This document shows positions 6,885 to 14,918 of a stretch of DNA of 33,108 nt, one piece after another. The position numbers and the translations under genes are program-made. Location of the stretch: contig JAPOWQ010000014.1 of NCBI GenBank assembly GCA_026707585.1, positions 1 through 33,108 of the forward strand, written 5' to 3'. The notes beneath the pieces were generated by a model that was not told where the DNA came from, did no database searches, and saw nothing but the letters and a program-made list of their open reading frames with translations. Positions within the stretch are counted from its first letter, which is position 1, and every line of letters starts with the position of its first letter. Source of the stretch: Chloroflexota bacterium. Lineage in GTDB: Bacteria > Chloroflexota > UBA11872.

Positions 6885-8092
6885 GCGGGCCGGGGGTCGA
6901 CGGGTGGCCGGGCGGGGAGGTCGACGAGGTGGGTGTACTTGAGGGCGTTGCCGGTGTTGAGGAGGACGATACGTTCGTCGCGGCCGATGTCTCCGCGCTC
7001 GAGCAGGGTGGTGAGGGCAGGGACGAGGGCAGCGCCTTCGGGCGCGGCGAGGACGCCCTCGAGGTCGGCGAGCTGGCGCATGGCGTGGACGAGCTGGTGG
7101 TCGTCGACGGCGACGGCGGTACCGGCGGTCTCACGGAGGATGCGGAGGATGAGGCGGTGGGCGAAGGGGAGGGGGACGAGGAGACCGTTGGCGACGGTGC
7201 GGGGGTCGTCGGGCCGTTCGGCATCGGCACTTCCGGCGTCGAAGGCTTCGACGATGGGTGCGCAGTCCGAGGCCTGGACGGCGATGAGGCGGGGCGGGGA
7301 GCCCTTGAGCCAGCCAAGGTCGGCGAGTTCGCGCATGGCTTTCCAGACGCCGATGAGGCCGACGCCGCCGCCGGTGGGGTAGAGGACGACGTCGGGCGGA
7401 TCCCAGTCGAAGGCTTCGGCGATTTCGAGGCCCATGGTCTTTTTGCCTTCGACGCGGTAGGGCTCTTTCATGGTTGAGGCGTCGAACCAGCCGGCTTGGG
7501 CGGCGCGTTCGGAGGCGATGCGGCCGGCGTCGCTGATGACGCCGCGGACTTCGGTGACGTCGGCCCCGTAGGCGACGCACTCGGCCTTGATGGGGTCCGG
7601 GGTGTTGACGGGCATGACGACGCGGAGGGTGATGCCCCAGGCGGCGCAGTAGGCGGCCCAGGCGCTGCCGGCGTTGCCGGCGGTGGGGATGGCGATGTCG
7701 CGCACGCCGAGCTCGTGGGCGCGGGCGACGCCGACGGCGGCGCCGCGGGCCTTGAAGGTGCCGGTGGGGTTGGCGCCTTCGTCCTTGAGCCAAAGGTTGG
7801 TGAGGCCGAAGTGTTCGCCGAGGCGACGAAGGCGCAGGAGGGGGGTGGCGCCGGCGCCGAGGTCCGGGGCGTGGTGGGGGGAGTCGAGCGGGAGGAGTTC
7901 GCGGAAGCGCCAGAGATCGTGGGGGCGGTGGCGGATGTCCTCAGGAGTTACGGCGGCGCGGACGGCGTCAAGGTCGTATTCGGGAAGGAGGGTGGCGCCG
8001 GCACCGCGGCTAACGGATTGGAGGACGGTGGGGTCGTGGGCTTCGCCGGTTTCGGCACAGCGGAGGGTGGTGAGGAAGGAAGTGAAGGGCAC
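6881..8092 (-). CDS. thrC: Threonine synthase (PLP-dependent)
   Basis: The enzyme converts O-phosphohomoserine to threonine. The 403-residue protein has the PLP lysine K114 in NPTGTFKARG, substrate-loop TAGNAGSAWAAY (137-148) and the phosphate-binding YPTGGGVGLIG (238-248). The N-terminal CAETGEAHD resembles the half of a zinc-ribbon-like motif found in related threonine synthases, but the second cysteine is missing. The PLP-fold family also includes threonine dehydratase and cysteate synthase; the N-terminal extension favours threonine synthase. It is upstream of, and overlaps by 4 bases, the SerA-like gene, so the pair may feed or interconvert serine and threonine pathways. Confidence 0.88.
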   Translation of the reverse strand: MPFTSFLTTLRCAETGEAHDPTVLQSVSRGAGATLLPEYDLDAVRAAVTPEDIRHRPHDLWRFRELLPLDSPHHAPDLGAGATPLLRLRRLGEHFGLTNLWLKDEGANPTGTFKARGAAVGVARAHELGVRDIAIPTAGNAGSAWAAYCAAWGITLRVVMPVNTPDPIKAECVAYGADVTEVRGVISDAGRIASERAAQAGWFDASTMKEPYRVEGKKTMGLEIAEAFDWDPPDVVLYPTGGGVGLIGVWKAMRELADLGWLKGSPPRLIAVQASDCAPIVEAFDAGSADAERPDDPRTVANGLLVPLPFAHRLILRILRETAGTAVAVDDHQLVHAMRQLADLEGVLAAPEGAALVPALTTLLERGDIGRDERIVLLNTGNALKYTHLVDLPARPPVDPRPA

Positions 8093-8338
8093 GTGGTGAG
8101 CCGGGGAGTCGGGGTGGGACGAATGGGGAGTCTAGCCGAGGAAGGAGCGAGTGAAGAGAAGTGGGGAGTGAGAGGGGATGGCAAAGGAGGCGAGGACTGA
8201 AAGGGCAGGGACCGGGTGCTGGGTCGCGGGGGGTGGTTCGACACGGGCCGACGGGGACGCAGGTCCGGCTCACCACGAACGGGTTCGGAGGAATGGGAGA
8301 GAGGAGGCGGCGGGTGGGGTGAAGTAGCGGGCGGGATG
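8093..8338. other. Purine-rich noncoding strand with a G-quadruplex motif upstream of thrC
   Basis: This stretch holds no credible gene. The plus strand is about 78 percent purine over 8101-8220 (93 of 120 bases by count). Runs GGGG (8103-8106), GGGG (8111-8114), GGG (8116-8118) and GGGG (8125-8128), with loops of 4, 1 and 6 bases, fit the G-quadruplex pattern. Because thrC is on the minus strand, the G-rich strand is its template strand. Long open frames across the tract arise from its low complexity. Confidence 0.55.
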
Positions 8339-8370
8339 GTGCGGAGGCGCTGCTGCGGGCGCCTCCGCAC
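8339..8370 (-). terminator. Strong hairpin downstream of the Crp/Fnr gene
   Basis: The arms GTGCGGAGGCGC (8339-8350) and GCGCCTCCGCAC (8359-8370) are perfectly complementary over 12 bp around an 8-base loop. The hairpin starts 17 bases after the regulator's stop codon, the usual place for a terminator. No U-run follows, which is common in GC-rich genomes. Confidence 0.6.
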
Positions 8371-8386
8371 AGGGGTGGGGGTTGGG

Positions 8387-9049
8387 TTAGCGGGCGACGG
8401 GGCGGGCGCCAGCGAGCTGCTGGAGCTTGGGCAGGCTAAGGATGGAGATGAGCCGCTTGCGCCCGCTTGCTGGAGCCAAAGCGCCGGCGCGGCGCAGCTT
8501 GTTGACGGCAAGGCTAACGCTCTCGCGAACAGTGCCGAGGCGCTGGGCCAGTTCCTCGTGGGTGACGCGCAGATCAGTGGCGCGCTCCTGTTCCGCCATC
8601 TGCAGGATCGCGAGCGCGACCGAGCCGGCGACGGTGTCCAGCGCGGTTTGCGCGGCGCGCTGCTGGACGGCGGCGAGCCGGGCCAACTGGCGCTGGATCA
8701 AATCGCGCAGGATCAGGGGGTGCCGGTGGGCCAGACGGCGAAAGGCCGGGACATCAAACCAGGCAATCGTGACGGGGCCGTCGGCTTCGACAGTGGTTCG
8801 TTCCTGGCTGTCGGTGGGAAAGACGTTTTCGAACCAGTCGCCCTCGCGCAGCGAGGCGGCGGCGAGTTGCCGGCCGCTGGGGCTGATACGCCAGACCGTG
8901 ACGCTGCCGTTGCAGACGATGCCAATGCGCCGCAGGTCTGACACCGGATCCAGGACGAGCTGCCCGGCTCGGTACGTCGCCGACCTTGCGCCTTCGGTCC
9001 GAAGACGATCGATCAGACGGGGCCCAGAGGATCTGATTGGTGGCGACAT
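8387..9049 (-). CDS. Crp/Fnr-family transcriptional regulator
   Basis: The N-terminal part (about 20-120) is a cyclic-nucleotide-binding-like beta roll (YRAGQLVLDP, then SLREGDWFENVF). A long dimerisation helix follows, then a winged helix-turn-helix at about 162-190 (VTHEELAQRLGTVRESVSLAVNKLRRAGAL). The residues before the HTH include no four-cysteine cluster, so it is not an Fe-S FNR, and its ligand is unknown. I chose ATG at 9049 because AAGGAGG lies 6 bases upstream; an upstream start at 9079 has no such site. The resulting length of 220 residues is typical. Targets cannot be seen, but dapA is divergent from it. Confidence 0.9.
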   Translation of the reverse strand: MSPPIRSSGPRLIDRLRTEGARSATYRAGQLVLDPVSDLRRIGIVCNGSVTVWRISPSGRQLAAASLREGDWFENVFPTDSQERTTVEADGPVTIAWFDVPAFRRLAHRHPLILRDLIQRQLARLAAVQQRAAQTALDTVAGSVALAILQMAEQERATDLRVTHEELAQRLGTVRESVSLAVNKLRRAGALAPASGRKRLISILSLPKLQQLAGARPVAR

Positions 9050-9066
9050 GTCCGCCCTCCTTGGCC

Positions 9067-9090
9067 AGAAGCGCTTCACCGGGCGCTTCT
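9067..9090 (-). promoter_or_regulatory. Hairpin just upstream of the Crp/Fnr ribosome binding site
   Basis: AGAAGCGC (9067-9074) and GCGCTTCT (9083-9090) form a perfect 8-bp stem with an 8-base loop. It ends 4 bases before the AAGGAGG Shine-Dalgarno on the minus strand. It could be a dimer-binding operator for autoregulation or an RNA leader hairpin; the sequence does not match the CRP half-site TGTGA. Confidence 0.35.
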
Positions 9091-9338
9091 TCAGTCGCCT
9101 CCGAGGCTAGGGGGGCTAGATGAGAGAACGCTAAGAGACCGTCAGATGGCGCGGCCCGCACCATGCTGAAGCGCGCCTGACGGCCGGCAAGGGGCGGGGG
9201 GCGCGGCAGGTTGCAGGCCACCAGCTTGAACCACATCTCGATCGAATCCCGGGCCATGCCCCGATGGCACACCAGCGGGGTGCCGTAGGGGCGCTTCAAC
9301 GGCTCATCCGCGCGCAGCAATCTCACTGCGTCGCTAGG

Positions 9339-9344
9339 TACAAT
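9339..9344 (+). promoter_or_regulatory. Candidate -10 box for dapA
   Basis: TACAAT matches 5 of 6 bases of the -10 consensus and lies 59 bases before the dapA ATG. No convincing -35 box is present at the standard distance. The whole gap 9050-9403 between the regulator and dapA otherwise shows only the hairpin near 9067 and no credible gene. Confidence 0.3.
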
Positions 9345-9403
9345 CAGCCCTTGCAGCACGGCGTATCGCGGCCCTTGGTGCGGTCGCGGGCGGAGGCTGT
9401 CGC

Positions 9404-10321
9404 ATGTTGACCTTTGGCCGGCTCATTACCGCGGTGATTACCCCGTTCGCCGATGACGGATCGGTGGACTACGACACGTTCGGACGCTTGGTGTCCGGAC
9501 TCGTCGATGCCGGCAACGACGCGGTCGTCGTCACCGGCACAACCGGGGAGTCCCCGGTGCTCAGCGACGACGAACGCTTCAATCTCTACCGCGAAGCCTT
9601 GAGCGCCGTGGGCGACCGCGCCCTGGTGATCGCCGGCACGGGCGGCTACAACACCGCCGAAAGCGTGCACCTGTCGCGCGAGGCCGCCGAGATCGGCGTG
9701 CACGGCCTCCTGCAGGTCACGCCCTACTACAACAAGCCGCCGCAGGACGGGCTGGTCCTCCACTTCGAGACCATTGCCGAGGCCACGCCGCTGCCCAACA
9801 TGCTCTACAACGTGCCGGCGCGCACCAGTCTCAACATGACCGCCGACACGGTGGCGCGCCTGAGCGCCGTGGACAACATCGTCGCCGTCAAGGAGGCCAG
9901 TGGGGACTTCGATCAGATCGCCGAGATCGCCCGCACCGCCGAAGACGGGTTCGACATCTACAGCGGCAACGACAGCGACACCTACCTGCTCATGGCCCTG
10001 GGCGGCGTGGGTGTTGTCAGCGTGCAGTCGCACGTGGTCAGCGGCGAAACTCGCGACATGATCGACGCCTTTGTGGAAGGCGATCTCGAAACCGCGCGTC
10101 GCAAGCACCTGCACTTGCTGCCGATCGCTCGCGCGCTGTTCCCCGCCGGTTGGCCCAACCCAATCGCCGTCAAGGCGGCCGTGAATCTGAGCGGTTTTTC
10201 GGTGGGTGTCCCACGCTCGCCGCTGATCGAGTTCCCGGCGGCCATGCAGGAAGACCTCAAGTCGGTGCTCGACCTGTACGAACTGGACGCCTTTCTCCAG
10301 CCCGCCGCGGTGCATGCGTAG
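9404..10321 (+). CDS. dapA: 4-hydroxy-tetrahydrodipicolinate synthase
   Basis: The enzyme condenses pyruvate with aspartate semialdehyde in lysine and diaminopimelate synthesis. The 305-residue TIM barrel has GTTGES (45-50), the YYNKP motif (108-112) with its active-site tyrosine, catalytic Y135 and R140 (YNVPART), and the Schiff-base lysine K163 (VKEASGD). All hallmark residues of true DapA are kept, unlike the second DapA-like protein near 27 kb. GGAGG lies 7 bases before the ATG. It is the first gene of a tight plus-strand group with the uracil-DNA glycosylase. Confidence 0.94.
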   Translation: MLTFGRLITAVITPFADDGSVDYDTFGRLVSGLVDAGNDAVVVTGTTGESPVLSDDERFNLYREALSAVGDRALVIAGTGGYNTAESVHLSREAAEIGVHGLLQVTPYYNKPPQDGLVLHFETIAEATPLPNMLYNVPARTSLNMTADTVARLSAVDNIVAVKEASGDFDQIAEIARTAEDGFDIYSGNDSDTYLLMALGGVGVVSVQSHVVSGETRDMIDAFVEGDLETARRKHLHLLPIARALFPAGWPNPIAVKAAVNLSGFSVGVPRSPLIEFPAAMQEDLKSVLDLYELDAFLQPAAVHA

Positions 10322-10324
10322 CGC

Positions 10325-10951
10325 GTGATCGGCCTCCCGACCTTTCCCGACCTCGCGAGCCTCGCGTCGGTTGTCCGGACTTGTGAGCGGTGCGGCTTAC
10401 ACCGTGGCCGAAACAACGCAGTCCCCGGCGAAGGATCGCCCACGGCGCGCGTCGTCTTTATTGGCGAGGGTCCGGGGTTCCATGAGGATCGCCTGGGCCG
10501 CCCGTTTGTGGGCCAGGCCGGGCAATTGCTGGACGAGTTGATCCACGGCATCGACATGCGTCGGGCCGACGTGTTCATCGCCAACGTCTTGAAATGCCGG
10601 CCGCCCAACAATCGCGACCCATTGCCCGACGAGGCCGAGGCCTGCCGCCCCTACCTGGACCAGCAACTGGAGCTGATCAACCCCGACCTGGTGGTGCTGC
10701 TGGGGCGGCATTCACTGAATGCGTTCTTCCCCGACGCGCGCATCTCACGCGCCCGCGGCGTGGCGCGAAGGCTGAACGGGCGGGTCTACCTTCCGGTCTA
10801 CCACCCGGCCGCGGCGCTGCGGCAACTTCGCCTGCGCGACGTGCTGGCGCAGGATTTCCAGATGATCCCCAAGCTGCTGGCCGACGCGACTGCGGTCGAA
10901 CCCGAGCCGCCGCCGCCCCCCGACACGCAGCAACTCTCATTCTTTACCTAA
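10325..10951 (+). CDS. Family 4 uracil-DNA glycosylase
   Basis: The enzyme removes uracil from DNA and belongs to the thermophile-type family that carries a [4Fe-4S] cluster. Cluster cysteines are at 20, 23, 91 and 107 (CERC, KCRP, EACR). Motif 1 reads GEGPGFHEDRLGRPFVGQAG (47-66) and the second active-site motif VYHPAA (158-163). The last residues after a proline-rich linker are QLSFFT; QLSFF resembles the bacterial sliding-clamp-binding pentapeptide QL(S/D)LF. The GTG start lies 3 bases after the dapA stop, so the two are cotranscribed. The length of 208 residues is normal. Confidence 0.93.
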   Translation: MIGLPTFPDLASLASVVRTCERCGLHRGRNNAVPGEGSPTARVVFIGEGPGFHEDRLGRPFVGQAGQLLDELIHGIDMRRADVFIANVLKCRPPNNRDPLPDEAEACRPYLDQQLELINPDLVVLLGRHSLNAFFPDARISRARGVARRLNGRVYLPVYHPAAALRQLRLRDVLAQDFQMIPKLLADATAVEPEPPPPPDTQQLSFFT

Positions 10952-10976
10952 CGCACCAAACCCCGGAACCTCAACC

Positions 10977-12653
10977 ATGACGAGTGATTCTTCAGCCGAC
11001 GTCGTGCGTGTCGTCTCCATCGGCGGCATTGGCGAAATCGGCAAGAACTGCACCGTGATCGAGTACGGCGATGACGCCATCGTGCTCGACTGCGGCATCA
11101 CCTTCCCCGACGCCAACATGTTCGGCGTCGATCTTGTATTGCCGAATTTCAACTACCTGCGCGAAATCCGGCACAAGCTACGCGCCTTCGTCATTACCCA
11201 CGGCCACGAGGACCACATTGGCGCGCTCCCCTACGCCCTGCCTGAATTCAACCTGCCGATCTATGGCTCCAAGCTCACGCTTGGCCTAGTGGGCGTCAAG
11301 CTGGAAGAGCCCGGCCTGCGCGACCAGGCGGATCTGCGAGTGGTCAAGGGGCGCGAAACCGTCACCATCGGGCCCTTCCGCTGCCAGTTCTTCGATGTCT
11401 GCCACAGCATTCCGGACGCCATGGGCGTGGCCATTCATACGCCCATTGGGACCATCGTCCACACCGGCGACTTCAAGGTCGACCACACGCCGGTGGACGG
11501 AGTCCCGCTCGACATCCAGACCCTGGGTCGCCTGGGCAACGAAGGCGTGCTGCTGCTGATGTCGGACAGCACCTACGCGGACCAGCCCGGGCACACGCCG
11601 TCCGAAGCGGTCATTGCCGAGACCTTTGATCGGGTGTTTAACGACGCGCCAGGCCGGGTCATCGTGGCCACCTTCTCGTCGCTGATCTCCCGCGTGCAGC
11701 AGGTTGTCGATGCCGCCTACGCCTATGGGCGCCGGGTCTGCTTCGTCGGTCGCAGCATGGAACGCAACGTCCGGGTGGCCCGCGACCTGGGCTACCTGCA
11801 CGTGCCTGACGACGCCATGGAAGTGGATCCTCGCGACCTGCGTGACTATGCGGCCGACGAATTGGCCATTATCTGCACCGGATCGCAGGGCGAGCCGCGC
11901 TCCGCGTTGGTGCGGATGGCCAACCGCGACCACCGCTTCATTGACCTGCTGCCCGATGACACGGTGGTCGTCTCCGCCTCGGCTATTCCAGGGAACGAAG
12001 AGGCGGTGAACCAGACCATCGACCGCCTGGCGCGGCAGGGCGCGAGCGTGCTCTATGAGCGCCTGCTGCCGGTGCACGTTTCGGGGCATGCGGGTCAGGA
12101 AGACCTCAAGTTCATGCTCACAGCCCTGCGACCCAAGTTCTTCATGCCGGTCCATGGCGAGTACCGGCACCTGGAGGAGCACCGGCGCATCGCGGAGCGC
12201 GTGGGCGTGGACGCCGAGCACGTGCTCGTGGCCGAGTCGGGGTCCATCGTGGAGTTGACGGCCGACGACATTGGCGTGGTTGGCGAGACCGACGTGGGCA
12301 ACGTCTACGTCGACGGGTTGACCGTTGGCGAAGAAAGCGATGCCACGCTGCGCGACCGTCGACACCTGGCTGAAGGCGGCCTGGTGATTACTGTTGTCAA
12401 CGTGGACCGTCACACTGGTCAATGCTTGACAGAGCCGGATATCATCACAAGGGGATTTGTGTACGCGTCGGACGCTCAGGACGAGTTGCTGAAGCGTGCT
12501 CGCGACACCGTGCGGTCGGTGGTGGACACCGGCGACCATGCGGACGCATCCCCGGAGCATCTACAACGAAAGATCCGGAACGCACTCGGGAGGCGTTTGT
12601 TCCGGGAGACCCGGCGGCGACCGGTGATCTTGCCGATCGTCACTGAGGTCTAG
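10977..12653 (+). CDS. rnj: Ribonuclease J
   Basis: RNase J is a metallo-beta-lactamase/beta-CASP endo- and 5'-3' exoribonuclease that matures and degrades RNA. The 558 residues start with a beta-lactamase domain with HGHEDH (75-80), a metal-binding CHSIPDAMG segment and HTGDFK. The beta-CASP part (SSLISRVQQVVDAA, then GSQGEPRSAL) and the PVHGEYRHL motif follow. The C-terminal domain (RDTVRSVV to the end) is full length. It lies 25 bases after the glycosylase and 40 bases before ftsK, so all are probably one transcription unit. The Shine-Dalgarno is weak. Confidence 0.96.
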   Translation: MTSDSSADVVRVVSIGGIGEIGKNCTVIEYGDDAIVLDCGITFPDANMFGVDLVLPNFNYLREIRHKLRAFVITHGHEDHIGALPYALPEFNLPIYGSKLTLGLVGVKLEEPGLRDQADLRVVKGRETVTIGPFRCQFFDVCHSIPDAMGVAIHTPIGTIVHTGDFKVDHTPVDGVPLDIQTLGRLGNEGVLLLMSDSTYADQPGHTPSEAVIAETFDRVFNDAPGRVIVATFSSLISRVQQVVDAAYAYGRRVCFVGRSMERNVRVARDLGYLHVPDDAMEVDPRDLRDYAADELAIICTGSQGEPRSALVRMANRDHRFIDLLPDDTVVVSASAIPGNEEAVNQTIDRLARQGASVLYERLLPVHVSGHAGQEDLKFMLTALRPKFFMPVHGEYRHLEEHRRIAERVGVDAEHVLVAESGSIVELTADDIGVVGETDVGNVYVDGLTVGEESDATLRDRRHLAEGGLVITVVNVDRHTGQCLTEPDIITRGFVYASDAQDELLKRARDTVRSVVDTGDHADASPEHLQRKIRNALGRRLFRETRRRPVILPIVTEV

Positions 12654-12693
12654 CTAAGGGGCGGGCGACAGCTCGCACCGAGGAGGGCCTCCC

Positions 12694-14856
12694 GTGGCCA
12701 CGAGCCGAAAGGCCGCCGCGCTGCCAGCGCGCGCGACGCGGCCGGAGCATTGGGACATTGCGGGTTTTGGCGGCTTCATCGTGGCCGCCTTCGGCGTTCT
12801 GTCGTTCGTCGGCCTGATCGTCGACGACGCCCTGGTCGTCACCGGCGCCGCCGCAACCATGGCCGCCGGGCTGGGACGAGCCGCACCGCTGGGCGCCTTC
12901 GCCTTCGCCCTGGTGGGCGGAGCGGTGCTTGTCGCCGGCGCTCGCCGAAGTTCCATCATTGACGTCACCCACTTCGTTGCCGCGGCCGTCTTTGTAGTCG
13001 CGCTCGCGTCAATGACGGACCTGGCCGCCCTGGTTGCCAACCAGGGGCAGCCCGCGGGCGGCGGAGTCATCGGCGGACTTATCGGGTCGGCCGTGCGGGC
13101 CGGGATTGGCGACGTCCCGGCGTTCCTGGTTCTGGGCGTGGCCGCCGTCCTGGCGCTCGCCTACGGGATGGCCGCGTCGCCCTGGGGTACGGAGACCGTG
13201 ACCAGGCCGGGGCGATTCGTGATTGCGGCCACCCGCCTGCTGGGCAGCGGCCTGCTGCGGGTTATCGCCGCCGCCAACGCCCGCGCGCGACCGTGGTTCT
13301 CGCCGGCGGACCGCGCCGAAGAGTCTGCGAAGGACGCCGATGGCCAGAAGCCTGTCGAGGAGGCGCCGGCCGAGGCCGAGGCCGAGGACGGACCCGCCTG
13401 GGGCCAGCAGCCGCTGATTCGCGTCGCGGACCGGATGCCCGCCGCCGCCGCGACCCCGCAGCCGGAGGGCCGCTGGCAACTGCCCGCCATGGACATGCTG
13501 CTGCCCGCCGAGGACTCCGGCGAGGTTTCCGAGGACGAAATCGTCAGCAAGGCCGCCTCGATCGAAGAGACCCTGGCGTCGTTCAAAGTGCAGGTCCGGG
13601 TTGCCGAGGCGGTGCCGGGGCCGGTCGTGACCCAATACCTCCTGGAGCCGGGCCCCGGCGTCAAGGTCTCGCGTATCACTGCCCTGGCCAACGACCTCGC
13701 GCTGAAGCTGGCCGCCCGTAGCGTGCGCATCGAGGCCCCGGTACCGGGACAGCCCTTCGTCGGGCTTGAGACGCCGAACGACAACCCGGCGGTCGTAACC
13801 CTGCGGGACGTCATGGAGAGCCAGGCCTGGGCCGAGTCTGAGGCCGACATCAAGGTCGCGCTGGGCCAGGATGTCGCGGGCCACGTGCGGGTGGCCGACC
13901 TGGCGAAGATGCCGCATGTCCTGATTGCCGGCGCCACCGGGGCCGGTAAGTCGGTCTGCCTCACGTCGCTCATCACAGGAATCATGTTTACCAAGACACC
14001 CGAGGAAATGCAGCTCGTCCTCATCGATCCCAAGATGGTCGAACTGGTGGCGTTCGAGGGCATCCCGCACCTGCGCATGCCCGTGGTCACCGACGTGAAT
14101 GAAGTCGTCGACGTGCTGACCTGGGTCAGCAACGAGATGGCGCGCCGCTACCGCACCTTCAGCAAGGCCGGGGTGCGCAACCTGGCGGCCTACAACGCCG
14201 CGCTGCCCGAAGACGCCGATGGTCCACTGCCAAACATTGTCGTGGTGATCGACGAGTTGGCCGACTTGATGATGACGGCTCCCGGCGACGTCGAACGGCT
14301 GCTGGCGCGTCTCGCCCAAATGGCGCGCGCCACCGGTATCCACCTGGTCATTTCAACCCAGCGTCCATCGGTTGACGTCATTACCGGCCTGATCAAGGCC
14401 AACTTTCCGACCCGGATCTCGTTCATGGTCAGCAGCCAGGCCGACTCGCGCACGGTGCTGGACGCGGCCGGCGCCGAGCGGCTGATCGGACGCGGCGACA
14501 TGCTGTATGCGCCGCCCGAAGGCGGCAAGGCGCAGCGCATCCAGGGCGTGCGGGTCACGGACGAGGAAGTGCGTGAGGTCGTGGACCACTGGCGCGAACA
14601 GGGTGAACCCGACCAGGTCTCTAAGCAGGAGCTTCAGCGAACCGAGGACGACGAGGAGGACGAGGTCTTCGTTGAGGCCACCGAGCTCGTCATGCGCCAC
14701 GACAGCATCACGCCCGACCAGCTGGCGCGGGAACTCGGCATCGGCCGCTCGCTGGCGCTCAAGCTGGGCCACCAACTGGAGGAGGAGGGCTTCGTCGGCC
14801 CGCCATTGCCGCAGTCGCTGCGTCGGCCGGTGCTCCAGCGCCAGCCCGTCGACTAG
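12694..14856 (+). CDS. ftsK: DNA translocase FtsK/SpoIIIE
   Basis: The protein pumps DNA at the division septum and resolves the chromosome terminus. Four hydrophobic segments lie at about 23-45, 66-84, 90-112 and 138-160, followed by a short acidic linker of about 70 residues. The motor has Walker A GATGAGKS (413-420) and Walker B VVVIDELADL (D520, E521), then a STQRPSVDVITG loop. The C-terminal gamma domain (about 650-708) is a winged helix that normally reads KOPS/SRS DNA. With 720 residues and a short linker it is of the compact SpoIIIE type. GTG at 12694 has GAGGAGG 7 bases upstream. Confidence 0.95.
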   Translation: MATSRKAAALPARATRPEHWDIAGFGGFIVAAFGVLSFVGLIVDDALVVTGAAATMAAGLGRAAPLGAFAFALVGGAVLVAGARRSSIIDVTHFVAAAVFVVALASMTDLAALVANQGQPAGGGVIGGLIGSAVRAGIGDVPAFLVLGVAAVLALAYGMAASPWGTETVTRPGRFVIAATRLLGSGLLRVIAAANARARPWFSPADRAEESAKDADGQKPVEEAPAEAEAEDGPAWGQQPLIRVADRMPAAAATPQPEGRWQLPAMDMLLPAEDSGEVSEDEIVSKAASIEETLASFKVQVRVAEAVPGPVVTQYLLEPGPGVKVSRITALANDLALKLAARSVRIEAPVPGQPFVGLETPNDNPAVVTLRDVMESQAWAESEADIKVALGQDVAGHVRVADLAKMPHVLIAGATGAGKSVCLTSLITGIMFTKTPEEMQLVLIDPKMVELVAFEGIPHLRMPVVTDVNEVVDVLTWVSNEMARRYRTFSKAGVRNLAAYNAALPEDADGPLPNIVVVIDELADLMMTAPGDVERLLARLAQMARATGIHLVISTQRPSVDVITGLIKANFPTRISFMVSSQADSRTVLDAAGAERLIGRGDMLYAPPEGGKAQRIQGVRVTDEEVREVVDHWREQGEPDQVSKQELQRTEDDEEDEVFVEATELVMRHDSITPDQLARELGIGRSLALKLGHQLEEEGFVGPPLPQSLRRPVLQRQPVD

Positions 14857-14876
14857 GCCGCAGACCCGAAGAGTGG

Positions 14877-14898
14877 CCCAGGCTGCGCGCAGCCTGGG
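14877..14898. terminator. 22-bp perfect palindrome between ftsK and a LacI-like gene
   Basis: CCCAGGCTGCG followed directly by CGCAGCCTGGG is a perfect inverted repeat, in the gap between two convergent stops (14856 and 14919). It can fold the same way on both transcripts, so it is a good bidirectional terminator candidate. There is no T-tract. Confidence 0.6.
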
Positions 14899-14918
14899 AC
14901 CCTACGGTGTCGCGTCGC

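Noticed and set aside
6775-7317. Ser/Pro-rich frame on the minus strand within thrC
   Set aside because: Composition is typical of a shadow frame in GC-rich DNA, and thrC is intact in the other frame.
11286-12560. Minus-strand frame of 424 residues over RNase J
   Set aside because: No domain is visible, and the plus strand has all RNase J motifs.
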